This document shows positions 1 through 9,061 of a stretch of DNA of 64,000 bases, one piece after another; position 1 is the stretch's first letter, and each line of letters begins with the position of its first letter. The notes under the pieces were generated by a model that was given only the letters and a program-made list of their open reading frames with translations, was not told the origin of the DNA and ran no database searches. The stretch is from Sphaerisporangium melleum (GTDB taxonomy: Bacteria > Actinomycetota > Actinomycetes > Streptosporangiales > Streptosporangiaceae). The stretch is taken from contig NZ_BMNT01000020.1 of NCBI RefSeq assembly GCF_014646695.1, positions 11,651 through 75,650 of the forward strand. The letters are read 5' to 3'. Position numbers and translations under genes: made by a program.

Positions 1-240
1 GACTCGAGCGGCAAGCGGCCTCGCTCCACGTCGCCGGGCAGTTCCCCGGAGACGCAAAACGCCTGTGGAGGCGACGTAAGACCCCAGCAATCGAGGCAGA
101 TGCCAACGAAGCAGGAACGAGGATCACTGAGATTCTCCGAACGGCTCACAGAAGGTTGTCAGGGGGCGTTGGCGTGGCGGTATGACACCTATAGAGTCTT
201 CTGGCCTGAGATCGGGGCGATGTCGGATCGGAGGAGGGGG

Positions 241-1212
241 ATGTCCACCACGCCGCTGTCCCTGCCGCAGCCCCCGCCACGCCCTCCGGAGTTCGGACAG
301 GACGCGCTGATCGTCTGCGAGAGCCTGGTGCGGATCTACCAGTCCGGGTCGGTCGAAGTGCAGGCGCTGCAGGGGCTCGACCTCGTCGTGGACAGCGGCG
401 AGATGGTCGCCGTCGTCGGGGCGTCCGGGTCGGGCAAGTCGACGCTGCTGTCCATCCTCGCCGGCATCGACGCCCCTACCGCCGGGCGGGCGCGCGTCGA
501 CCGGTGGAACCTGCTCGCGATGTCCCGCGCCGACCGGGTGCACTACCGGCGGCACACCGTCGGGTACGTCCGGCAGCAGACGGCGAGCAACCTCGTGCCC
601 TACCTGACCGCGCGGCAGATGGTCGACCTGCCGATGACGGCGGCCCGTACACCGGCCCGCACCCGCCGCGCCCGCGCCACCGAACTGCTGGACACGCTCG
701 GCGTCGGCCACTGCGCCGACCGGCGTCCCGCGCAGCTGTCCGGCGGGCAGCAGATGCGGGTCGCCATCGCGGTGGCGCTCGCCAACGACCCGCGCGTCCT
801 GCTGGCCGACGAGCCGACCGGCGAGCTGGACACCACCACCTCCGCCGAGGTCTTCTCCGCGTTGCGGGACGTCAACCGGGAGCTCGGGGTCACCGTCGTC
901 ATCGTGACCCACGACCCCGAGGTCAGCGGCCAGGTCGAGCGGACGGTGGCGATCCGCGACGGGCGCACCAGCAGCGAGGTGGTACGCCGCACCGCCACCG
1001 GAACCGACGGCGACACCCAGGTGATCGCCGAGGAGTACGCCGTGATGGACCGCGCGGGGCGGGTGCAGGTGCCGCACGACTACCGCGAGGCGCTGGCACT
1101 GACCAGGCGCGTACGGCTGACGCTGGAGGCCGACCATGTCTCGATCCGCCCCGACCTGGATGAGCGGCCGCGTGTGAACCCTGACCTCTCCGACCCCGCG
1201 GGCCACGAATGA
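241..1212 (+). CDS. ABC transporter ATP-binding protein (MacB/LolD-like)
   Basis: This is a cytoplasmic ATPase that should energise the FtsX-type permeases encoded downstream. The translation shows a Walker A (GASGSGKST), the ABC signature LSGGQQMRVAIA, and a Walker B followed by the D-loop (VLLADEPTGELD), then the H-loop THDPE. I start at ATG 241 because GGAGGAGGGGG sits just before it; the frame is open from 100, but that part looks non-coding. About 55 residues follow the ATPase core. The stop overlaps the next start (ATGA at 1209), so the two ATPases are translationally coupled. The substrate cannot be read from sequence. Confidence 0.92.
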   Translation: MSTTPLSLPQPPPRPPEFGQDALIVCESLVRIYQSGSVEVQALQGLDLVVDSGEMVAVVGASGSGKSTLLSILAGIDAPTAGRARVDRWNLLAMSRADRVHYRRHTVGYVRQQTASNLVPYLTARQMVDLPMTAARTPARTRRARATELLDTLGVGHCADRRPAQLSGGQQMRVAIAVALANDPRVLLADEPTGELDTTTSAEVFSALRDVNRELGVTVVIVTHDPEVSGQVERTVAIRDGRTSSEVVRRTATGTDGDTQVIAEEYAVMDRAGRVQVPHDYREALALTRRVRLTLEADHVSIRPDLDERPRVNPDLSDPAGHE

Positions 1213-2129
1213 ACTCCGACCTGCCAGATCGCGATCCGGCCCGTGTGACCACCGACGGCCCGGCGCGCGTGAGCGCCGATACGGCCGGCGCGCCGCTGCT
1301 CACGGTGCGCGGCGTCCACCGGCGCTTCGGCACCGGGGCGACCGCCGTCCATGCCCTGCGGGACGTGTCGTTCGACGTCGCCGCCGGCACCATGGTCGCC
1401 CTCGTCGGCCGGTCCGGCTCGGGAAAGACCACGCTGCTCAACATCATCGGCGGCCTGGACCGCCCGGACGCCGGCAGCGTCCTCGTCGACGGCACCGACG
1501 TGACCGCCCTCGACGAGGACGGCCTGTCCCTGCTGCGGCGCGAGAAGGTCTCCTACGTGTTCCAGACGTTCGGCCTGATCCCGGTGCTGTCGGCCGCGGA
1601 GAACGTGGGCGCGCCGCTCCGGCTGGCCCGCGTCGCGGCGCAGGAACGCGAGCGCCGGGTCGAACTGCTGCTGGAACTGGTCGGCCTGGCCGACCACGCT
1701 CAGCAGCGTCCGGGCGAGATGTCCGGCGGGCAGCAGCAGCGGGTCGCGATCGCCCGGGCCCTGGCCGCCTCGCCCCGGCTGCTGATCGCCGACGAACCGA
1801 CCGGGCAGTTGGACGCCGAGACCGGTCTGGCGGTGATGGCGCTGCTGCGCGGGGTGGTCGAGTCCGAGGGGGTCACGGCGCTGGTGTCCACACACGACCC
1901 GGTGATGATCGCCCTGGCCGACCGGGTCATCCGGATCAGCGACGGACGGATCGAGGAGCAGCCCGCAGAGCACCCCGGCGAACAGACCCCCGAGCGATCC
2001 GGCGAACGGTCCTACGATCGGTCTGACGAGCAGATCCACTCGGGATCCGGCGAACGGTCCCACGACCGCTCCGATGAGCAGACCCACGAGCAGTCCGGCG
2101 AACGGCTCCGCGGCGGGGACATCTCGTGA
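1209..2129 (+). CDS. ABC transporter ATP-binding protein with repetitive charged tail
   Basis: This is the second ATPase of the operon, of the MacB/LolD/FtsE type that pairs with FtsX-like permeases. It has Walker A GRSGSGKTT, signature MSGGQQQRVAIA, Walker B LLIADEPTGQLD and STHD switch. Residues from about 245 to 306 form a hydrophilic tail built from a 16-residue repeat rich in Ser, Arg, Asp and Glu (SGERSxDRSDEQ core), encoded by a 48-bp DNA repeat. Such a tail is unusual for this family and is probably disordered. The gene overlaps its upstream neighbour by 4 bp and runs into the permease start. Confidence 0.92.
   Translation: MNSDLPDRDPARVTTDGPARVSADTAGAPLLTVRGVHRRFGTGATAVHALRDVSFDVAAGTMVALVGRSGSGKTTLLNIIGGLDRPDAGSVLVDGTDVTALDEDGLSLLRREKVSYVFQTFGLIPVLSAAENVGAPLRLARVAAQERERRVELLLELVGLADHAQQRPGEMSGGQQQRVAIARALAASPRLLIADEPTGQLDAETGLAVMALLRGVVESEGVTALVSTHDPVMIALADRVIRISDGRIEEQPAEHPGEQTPERSGERSYDRSDEQIHSGSGERSHDRSDEQTHEQSGERLRGGDIS
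1996..2107 (+). repeat. 48-bp tandem repeat, about 2.3 copies
   Basis: Copies begin at 1996, 2044 and 2092 (GATCCGGCGAACGG or close variants), giving an exact 48-bp period. It encodes the 16-residue repeat at the C-terminus of the second ABC ATPase, and its frame is kept, so copy number can change without a frameshift. Confidence 0.85.
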
Positions 2130-2145
2130 CCTTCCGGTGCCGGCC

Positions 2146-5100
2146 ATGCTGAAGCTGCTCGCCCGCCGCGCCCGCGCGCAGTGGCCACTGCTGGCGGCCC
2201 TCCTGACGGTCGTGCTCGTCGGCCCGACCCTGCTGGGCGCCTGCGTCCTTCTCGTCACCCGTACCGCCGATCGGGCGCTGGAGACCGCCGCGGCCCGCGC
2301 CACCACCGGCGAGATCGAGGTCACCGCCTACACCGTCACCGTCCGCGGCCCCGACGCCCGATCCGTCGCCGCGGACACCCGTACCGTGCTGACCTCGGCG
2401 CTCGCACCGTTCCCCTCGACGACGTCCACGCGCGTGTCGTCGGCGATGCGGTGGCTGCCCGCGGCCCGCGCCGGGAAGAACGGCGTCCCGGCCGAGAGCT
2501 ACCTGTCCGCCGTACAGGACCTGCCGGCCCGCGCCCGGCTGACCGCCGGACGCTGGCCACAGCCCACAACGGACAAGACCGCGACCGGCACGGCGCCCGG
2601 AACCGGGACGGCCACAACCGGCACCGGCACGACCGAGACCGGGCCAACGACCGGCACGACTGAGCAGAAGGCCGAAACGACCGGGACCGGGACGGAGGCT
2701 GACACAACCGGGCGCGGGCGCGAGCCCGGGACCGAAAGCGGGACCGGGACCGGGACCGGGAGCGGGACGACCGGGAGCGGGACGACCGGGAGCGGGGGCG
2801 ATGGGGCCGCCGCGGCAGCAGGTGGGGGCCGGTCCGGTGGGGGGCCGCTGGAGGCGGTCGTGCTGGAGCCCACGGCGCGGCTGCTCGGCCTCACCCCAGG
2901 CAGCCGCGTCCACCTCGGCGCTGAGCTGTCCGCGCGGTCCGCCCCTGATGTCGACGTGACCGTCGTCGGTATCGTCCGCCCGCTACCGGGCTCCGGCTGG
3001 GACCGCGACCCGCTCGCCGCCGCCGGCTACGACCTCGCCTACCGCGACGGCCGCTCGCAGCAGCCGGTGCACGCCTACGGGCCCTTCATCGTCGATCTCG
3101 CCGACCTGCTCGCCGGCGGCTCCACGATCGACCGGCTGGAGATCATCGCCCGGCCCGACCTCACCACCGCCACCGTGCGTGACCTCGACACCGTCACCGG
3201 GGCCGTGCGCGGCGCCGACCGCCGGCTGGCACGAACCCTCGGCGACCGCGTGCAGATCGAACGCGTCTTCTCCCGGCTGCCGGCCACCCTGCTGGCCGCC
3301 CGCGCCCAGCAGCAGGTCACCGCCGCCGTCGTGCTCACCGTCGCCGTCCTCGGCATCGTCCTGACCGCGACGGCCCTCGCCCTCGCCGGCCGGCTCACCA
3401 CCGGGGTCCGCGCCGAGGAGACCGCGCTGCTGTCCGCTCTGGGCACCAGCCGTGGCCAGCTCGCCGCCGTCGCGACCGTCGAGGCCGGCACGCTCGCCGT
3501 CCTGGCGACCGCGCTCGCCATCCCGGCCTCGTCGGCCCTGCACGCCGGCCTGACCCACCTGCCGCCGCTGGCGGGCGCCGGGCTCGCCGCCCGGCCGGAG
3601 GTGACCGCCGCGCAGGTGGCCGCCGTCGCCGCCGGCGCGCTGGCGCTCGCGGCCGTGCTCGTCATCCCCGCCGTACGACCCGCCGTCGCGCCCGGCGAGC
3701 GTCGCCAGCGGCGCGAGCTGCTGGCCCGCTCCGGCGCCGACCTGCTGCTCGTGGCCTTCGCCGCCGCCGGCTGGTGGCAGCTGTACGCGCAGCCCGCCGG
3801 GTCCGACACCGGCGCCGACGCCGTCCGCGTGCTCGCTCCCGCGTTGCTGCTCACCGCGGGTGCCGCGCTGGCGCTGCGCCTGGTGCTGCCCGCGCTGCGC
3901 GGCGCCGAGCGTCTTGCCCGCCGTGCCCGCGGGCTGGTGCTCCCCCTGGCCGTGTTCGACGCCGCCCGCCGGCCGCAGGCGGTCGCCGCGGGGCTGCTGA
4001 TCGGCCTGGCCTGCGCGGCGAGCACGTTCGGAACGGGTTTCGACGCCACGTGGCAGCGCTCGCAGCAGGACCAGGCCGACCTGTCGGTCGGCACCGACCT
4101 CGCCATCACCCTGGACGCCCTGCCGGTCGCCGGGCAGGGGGCTGCGGTCCGCGCGGCCACCGGCGGCACGGCGACCCCGGCCACCGACCGCGGCATCGCG
4201 GTCGGGCAGTGGCTCGGCAACGGCGGCGAGGCACCGCGACTGGTCGCCTTCGACGCCGCCCACGCCGGCACCCTGCTGCGCGGCCGGCTGGACGCCGACC
4301 GCGACTGGACGGACGTGGGCGCCGCGCTCGCGCCGCCGGCCCCCGCCGTCGGGGTCCCCGTCCCGGCCGGTGCCGCGCTCACCCTGACCGGGAGGACCAG
4401 CGGCGGCACACCTCTCACCGTGACGCCCCGGCTGCTGCTGCAGGACGCCACGGGCCTGCGGACTCCCTGCACCGGCGCGCCGACCCGGCTCGACGGCAGG
4501 GCGCACCCGCTGCCGGCGTGCGCGACGGCGAAAGGGCTGCGGCTGGTCGCGGTGTCCCTCCCGTTCAAGGCGGACGAAGCCGCACAGGAGCGCACCGGCA
4601 TCAGCGGCACCGTCACCGCGCCGAAGAACACCGGAGACGACTCCGGCGACAGGCCCACCCCACCGGCCGACACCGCGAACGAATCAAGCGACACCAGTGA
4701 CGCCGCCACAGAGGGCGACGGCTCCGGCGACGCCCTCGACGTGCCGCCGTCCGGCGGGAGCGGCATCGGGGTCGCCGTCACGCTCACGGTGGCCGGGGCC
4801 GCCTCCGCCGGTTCTGAGCCCGGGTCGTCCTGGACCGCCACCTCCGCCGCGCCCTTTCCCGGGGCGCTCGCCACTCCAGCCGTCGCCCTCAGCGCCGGCT
4901 CCGCGGGCACCACGCTGCGCATGACGACGAGCGTCGAACGCAGAGGCCACCCGGACGCCGCCCGGACCCTGGTCGCGACCGCCTTCCCGGTCCCCGGACC
5001 GGTGCCCGCCGCCGTCTCGGCCCGCTTCGCCGGCGAGACCGGCGCCCGGCCCGGCTCCCGGCTCAGCCTCACCGTCGGCACCACGCCCGTCACGGTACGG

Positions 5101-5763
5101 GTGACCGAGGTGCTGCCCACCGTCCCGTCCGCGCCCGGCGCCGCGACCGTCCTGGCCGACCTGGACGCCCTTTCCCGGGCCCTCGTCGTCAACGCCGACC
5201 TGGACTTCCCGGTGGACGCCTGGTGGGTCGGGCACCCCACCCACCCCGACGCGGCCGCGCGTGCCACCGCGCTCCGCCTCGGCCCGGTCACCACCCGCGC
5301 CGCCGAGGCCGCCCGGCTCACCGGCGGTCCCCTGCGCGCCGGACTGCCGGCCGCGCTGCGGCTGCTCGTCCCGGCCGCCGTCCTGCTGCTGCTCGCCGGT
5401 GTCGTCCTGCACGTGACGTTCGACGTGCAGGTCCGCGCGCTCGAAGTGGCGCGGCTTCGAGGCCTGGGGATGACCCGGCGCGAGATTCGCAAGGTGCTGC
5501 TCGGCCAGCACGTCGGCGTCCTGCTGCCCCTGCTCGCGGCGGGTGCGGCCGTCGGCGCGCTCGCCACCCGGCTCGTCGCGCCTCTGCTCGTCCGCTCCGA
5601 CACCGGCGCCGCGCCCGTACCGCCCGTCCTGCCCGTCTGGCCATGGGCCGCCGAGATCGTGCTGCTCGCCCTGCTCCTGGCCGGGTGCGCGGTCGCGGTG
5701 ACGGTCGTGGTCACCGTCCAGGCCCGTCGCGCCGACGCCGCCCACCTGCGGGTGACGTCGTGA
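2146..5763 (+). CDS. Large FtsX-family ABC permease
   Basis: This is an integral membrane permease of about 1,205 residues. It has an N-terminal TM segment (LLAALLTVVLVGPTLLGA), a long extracytoplasmic region, a TM cluster around 3300-3900, a second extracytoplasmic domain and a C-terminal TM triplet, the last containing the FtsX-like LRGLGMTRREIRKVLL segment. Residues about 145-222 are an extreme Thr/Gly/Ser-rich low-complexity linker (TGTGT-type repeats), and a second Asp/Ser/Thr-rich linker lies near 4620-4740. The start is uncertain: ATG 2146 or GTG 2137 fit the membrane topology. The frame is open from 2074, but that would overlap the ATPase tail. It probably forms a transporter with the neighbouring ATPases and permease; the role is unknown. 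Confidence 0.85.
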   Translation: MLKLLARRARAQWPLLAALLTVVLVGPTLLGACVLLVTRTADRALETAAARATTGEIEVTAYTVTVRGPDARSVAADTRTVLTSALAPFPSTTSTRVSSAMRWLPAARAGKNGVPAESYLSAVQDLPARARLTAGRWPQPTTDKTATGTAPGTGTATTGTGTTETGPTTGTTEQKAETTGTGTEADTTGRGREPGTESGTGTGTGSGTTGSGTTGSGGDGAAAAAGGGRSGGGPLEAVVLEPTARLLGLTPGSRVHLGAELSARSAPDVDVTVVGIVRPLPGSGWDRDPLAAAGYDLAYRDGRSQQPVHAYGPFIVDLADLLAGGSTIDRLEIIARPDLTTATVRDLDTVTGAVRGADRRLARTLGDRVQIERVFSRLPATLLAARAQQQVTAAVVLTVAVLGIVLTATALALAGRLTTGVRAEETALLSALGTSRGQLAAVATVEAGTLAVLATALAIPASSALHAGLTHLPPLAGAGLAARPEVTAAQVAAVAAGALALAAVLVIPAVRPAVAPGERRQRRELLARSGADLLLVAFAAAGWWQLYAQPAGSDTGADAVRVLAPALLLTAGAALALRLVLPALRGAERLARRARGLVLPLAVFDAARRPQAVAAGLLIGLACAASTFGTGFDATWQRSQQDQADLSVGTDLAITLDALPVAGQGAAVRAATGGTATPATDRGIAVGQWLGNGGEAPRLVAFDAAHAGTLLRGRLDADRDWTDVGAALAPPAPAVGVPVPAGAALTLTGRTSGGTPLTVTPRLLLQDATGLRTPCTGAPTRLDGRAHPLPACATAKGLRLVAVSLPFKADEAAQERTGISGTVTAPKNTGDDSGDRPTPPADTANESSDTSDAATEGDGSGDALDVPPSGGSGIGVAVTLTVAGAASAGSEPGSSWTATSAAPFPGALATPAVALSAGSAGTTLRMTTSVERRGHPDAARTLVATAFPVPGPVPAAVSARFAGETGARPGSRLSLTVGTTPVTVRVTEVLPTVPSAPGAATVLADLDALSRALVVNADLDFPVDAWWVGHPTHPDAAARATALRLGPVTTRAAEAARLTGGPLRAGLPAALRLLVPAAVLLLLAGVVLHVTFDVQVRALEVARLRGLGMTRREIRKVLLGQHVGVLLPLLAAGAAVGALATRLVAPLLVRSDTGAAPVPPVLPVWPWAAEIVLLALLLAGCAVAVTVVVTVQARRADAAHLRVTS

Positions 5764-8615
5764 GCGGGCGCTCGCCCCTGCGGCTGCTGGACCGCAGGCG
5801 AGCAGCAGGGCCTGGACAGGCGCCGGAGCAGCGGCACGCGCCCGTCCGGTGGCGGCCGCCCACCCTGCACTGGCCCAGCGTCCGCGGCCGGGCCGTGGCC
5901 GACGCCGGGCCGCTGCTGCTGGTCGCCGTCGTCGTCGCGGTCGTCACCCTGCTCGCCGGCGCCGTGCCGCCACTGCTGCGCGCCACCGCCGACGCGGCCG
6001 TCCAGGACGCGGTACGCCGCGCCGGCGACGACGCCGACATCCTGGTCCACGCGAGCCTGGAACCCGACGACGGGGCCCTTGGCGGCCGCGTGCGCGCCCC
6101 CCACCTCGCCGAGGACGTCGACGGTCTGCGCACCAGGGCCACCGACGGGCTCGGCCCCGGCCTGCGCGCCGCCGTACGCCCACCCGTCGCCAGTGTCACC
6201 AGCCCCATCCTCAAGCTCACCGATGGCAGCGTGCTGCGCACCTTCCAGCTCACCTACCTCACGACCGGCAGCGGACCACGCGTGACCTGGATCTCGGGAG
6301 GTCCGCCCCGGCCCGCCGAAGCCTCGATGCACGGCGCGGCGGTCACGGTCCCCGATGGCGCGGCGTGGCAGGTGCAGATCGGGCTGTCGGAAGCGGACGC
6401 CGCGGCACTCGGCCTGCGTCCCGGCGCGCGCATCCCGCTCATGGACGACCAGGGGCGCGACAAGAACGTCCAGATCAGCGGCATCTTCCGGCCCGCGGAC
6501 GCCACCGATCCCGCCTGGCGCCTGGCCCCCTGGCTGTTGCGTCCCGTCTCCGGCGCGGACGGCGTGGGCACCACCCGGCTCGGCGGCCTGCTGTCCGCCG
6601 AGTCACTGCCCGACGCCCGGCTCGCCTTCGACCGGGACGGGCTCCGCCGCACCGTCACCTTCACCCCCGACCCGGGCAGGCTCACCTGGGACGCCGCCCA
6701 GGCGATCGCCACGACCGTGGTCGCGCTCAAGGCGAACTCCGGCTCCTCCGGCGCCCTCGACGGTTCACTGAAGTGGGAGACGGCACTCGACGGCGTGCTG
6801 CGAAAGGTCCAGGCCCAGGTCGGCGCCGCGTCCGCACAGGCATCGGTGCTGCTCATCAGCGTGCTGCTCGACGCGGTACTGGTCCTGCTGCTCGCCGCCG
6901 ACCTGCTGACCCGCCGGCGCGCCCCGGCGCTGGCCGCCGCCCGGCAACGGGGGGCGGCGCTGCCCGGCCTCACCTGCGAGTTGCTGCTGGAGTCCGCCGC
7001 GGTGGCCCTGACGGCCGCCGCGGCCGGGCTGGCGCTGGCCCGCACGCTCGCTCCGGACGCCACGTGGGAGTGGGCGCTTCCGGTGGTCCTCGCCGCCGCG
7101 GCGGCCGGCCCGGCGTTCGGCACGCTCGCCGCCGCCCGTGCCACCCGCGACCGGCGGGTCCCGGCCAACCGGGCCGCGCGCCGCCGGATCCGCGGCACCG
7201 GCCGGCTGCGCCGCCTCACCCTGGAGGCCGCGGTGCTCGTCGCCGCGGTCGCCGCCCTGGTCGCGCTGTACCAGCGCGGGATCGTGCCGGCCGGCTCCTC
7301 CGGCGGCACGACCGGCCCAGGATCGCCGCTCGGGACCGGACCGGGCGGTGGCGGGGCGCTGCCCGCGAGCGCGCCCGCCCTCGGCGTCCTCGCCGGCGCG
7401 ATCGTCCTGCTGCGGCTGCTGCCCGCCGGGACGCGGCTCGCGCTGAGGCAGGCGCTGCGCTCGCGCCGCCCGCTCGCGGTGTTCGGCAGCGCACGGGCGG
7501 CCGAGACGTCCGCGCGGGTGCTGCCGCTTCTGGCGCTGGCCACCGCCACCGCTCTGGCGTCGTTCACGCTCACCTTCGACGCCACCGCCGGCCGGGGCCT
7601 GACGGACGGCGCCTGGCGCGCGGTCGGCGCCGACGCCCGCCTCGATCTCTCACCCGCCGCCGCGTCCTCCACGCCGGAGCTCGCCCGGCACATCGCCGCC
7701 GCACCCGGTGTCCGCCAGGTCGTCCCGGCAGAGGTGAACGACGGAACGCGCGTCGTCACCGACTCCGTGGCCGTCACCGCGCGCCTGGTCGTCGCGGACG
7801 CGGCGGCTTACCGGAGGCTGCTGGGCGCCACTCCGCTACCGGACGTGCCGGCGCTCACCCGGCTCACCGCGGCCGGTGGCGGCGACGTCCCCGTGCTGGT
7901 GCGCTCCGGTGACGGCAGCCTGCGTCCGGGCATGCGGCTGCGGCTGCTCCGGAACGCCGCCCCGGCCATCCGGCTCGTCGCCGTCGGCACGGCGCCCGCC
8001 GTCGGCGACGCCGAGGAGGTCGTCCTGGTGGACGCCTCGACCCTCGCCGCCGCCGGCCGGCCCGCCGCGCCCAACACGCTGTGGGTGGCCGGCCCCGGCG
8101 CGGCGCGCGCGGTCAGCGCGAACGCCGCCGCGGGCAAGGCCGTGCTCCGCGCGGACGTGCTGCGCGCGAGCAGCGCGGCACCGCTGACCTCGGGGTTGCT
8201 GTGGCTGGCCTGGATCTCGACCGCGACCCTGGTGGCCCTGGGACTGCTCGGGCTCGCGCTCGGCGCGGCCGCGAGCGCACCCGAACGGTGGCAGACCCTG
8301 ACCAGGCTGCGCACCCTGGGCCTGCGGCCACGGGACGCCCGCTGGGTCGCGGCCGGGGAGTTGCTGCCGCCGGTGCTGGTCGCCGCCGTGTGCGGCCCGC
8401 TGCTCGGCGTGCTGCTCGCCCGCCTGACCTTCGACTCGCTCGCGTTGCGCCTGCTCACCGGGCAGGCCGGCGACCCGGCCCTGGCGTTGCCGTGGTGGGG
8501 CCTCGGTCTGCTCGTCGTCGCGTTGCCGGCGGCGGTCGCCGCGCTGGTGCCCATCGAGTCGGCGCTGCGGCGCCGCCGGCGGCTGAGCGAGGTGCTCCGC
8601 GCGGGCGAGGGCTGA
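5760..8615 (+). CDS. FtsX-family ABC permease
   Basis: This is the second permease of the operon, about 951 residues, starting at GTG 5760 in a GTGA overlap with the upstream permease stop. A TM segment near residues 45-70 (LLLVAVVVAVVTLLAGAV) is followed by an extracytoplasmic domain, a TM block near 6840-7140, another at 7200-7440, a second extracytoplasmic region and C-terminal TM helices with the FtsX-like RLRTLGLRPRDARWVA segment. The architecture matches its neighbour but without the Thr/Gly linker. Two ATPases plus two permeases suggest a heteromeric exporter or lipoprotein/peptide-release machine; this is inferred from family only. Confidence 0.88.
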   Translation: MSGRSPLRLLDRRRAAGPGQAPEQRHAPVRWRPPTLHWPSVRGRAVADAGPLLLVAVVVAVVTLLAGAVPPLLRATADAAVQDAVRRAGDDADILVHASLEPDDGALGGRVRAPHLAEDVDGLRTRATDGLGPGLRAAVRPPVASVTSPILKLTDGSVLRTFQLTYLTTGSGPRVTWISGGPPRPAEASMHGAAVTVPDGAAWQVQIGLSEADAAALGLRPGARIPLMDDQGRDKNVQISGIFRPADATDPAWRLAPWLLRPVSGADGVGTTRLGGLLSAESLPDARLAFDRDGLRRTVTFTPDPGRLTWDAAQAIATTVVALKANSGSSGALDGSLKWETALDGVLRKVQAQVGAASAQASVLLISVLLDAVLVLLLAADLLTRRRAPALAAARQRGAALPGLTCELLLESAAVALTAAAAGLALARTLAPDATWEWALPVVLAAAAAGPAFGTLAAARATRDRRVPANRAARRRIRGTGRLRRLTLEAAVLVAAVAALVALYQRGIVPAGSSGGTTGPGSPLGTGPGGGGALPASAPALGVLAGAIVLLRLLPAGTRLALRQALRSRRPLAVFGSARAAETSARVLPLLALATATALASFTLTFDATAGRGLTDGAWRAVGADARLDLSPAAASSTPELARHIAAAPGVRQVVPAEVNDGTRVVTDSVAVTARLVVADAAAYRRLLGATPLPDVPALTRLTAAGGGDVPVLVRSGDGSLRPGMRLRLLRNAAPAIRLVAVGTAPAVGDAEEVVLVDASTLAAAGRPAAPNTLWVAGPGAARAVSANAAAGKAVLRADVLRASSAAPLTSGLLWLAWISTATLVALGLLGLALGAAASAPERWQTLTRLRTLGLRPRDARWVAAGELLPPVLVAAVCGPLLGVLLARLTFDSLALRLLTGQAGDPALALPWWGLGLLVVALPAAVAALVPIESALRRRRRLSEVLRAGEG

Positions 8616-9061
8616 CCGCACCGGCAACCGGGCAGGCAGGTGCCCCGCGCCGGCGCGGGCCCGCCAGAGGCGGAGAGCAGCTCGATGTGCGGGTGGACCG
8701 GCTGTCCCGCCCAGCGGGGTGCACCAGAGCGACCCCCACTTGGCTGGGCGAGGCCCGGGGGCCGCCGCGCGGAGAGCAGGTCTGGGTGAGGCCGGGGCCG
8801 CCGCGCGGAGGGCGGTCGTGGCCCGGCCGATGTGGTGCCGCGGCCGGCCGCCTTCGCGCGCGGAGGTTCCCGAGCATCATCAACCCCGATCGGGCCTGGT
8901 ACGACGTGCCGCCTTCGCGCGGAGGGCGGTCGCGGCCCGCCGATGTGGTGGCCGCGGCCGGGGCCGCCTTCGCGCGCGGAGGGGCCCGAGCATCGTCAAC
9001 CCGAGCGGGCCTGGTACGACGGGACGCCTTCGCGCGGAGGTGCCCGGGCCCGGCCCCTTGG
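8616..9061. other. Intergenic region with no convincing gene
   Basis: The region lies between the end of the permease operon (plus strand) and the end of the lipoprotein gene (minus strand). Open frames cross it only because it is very GC-rich and repetitive; none has a ribosome binding site or recognisable product. Its right part is the 114/115-bp tandem repeat annotated separately, and a shorter related piece (CCGCCGCGCGGAG) occurs near 8762. Confidence 0.7.
8811..9039. repeat. Two-copy 114/115-bp tandem repeat
   Basis: The landmark CGCGCGGAG recurs at 8802, 8916 and 9031, spacings of 114 and 115 bp. Each unit contains GATGTGGT, CCGCCTTCGCGCGCGGAGG, a CGAGCATC..TCAACCC segment and CGGGCCTGGTACGACG. 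The copies differ at scattered positions, so the duplication is not brand new. It lies between convergent genes. Confidence 0.85.

Noticed and set aside
3075-6332. A 1,085-residue minus-strand open frame
   Set aside because: It is antisense to two permease genes, has the Ser/Arg/Ala composition of a GC-rich shadow and contains no domain.
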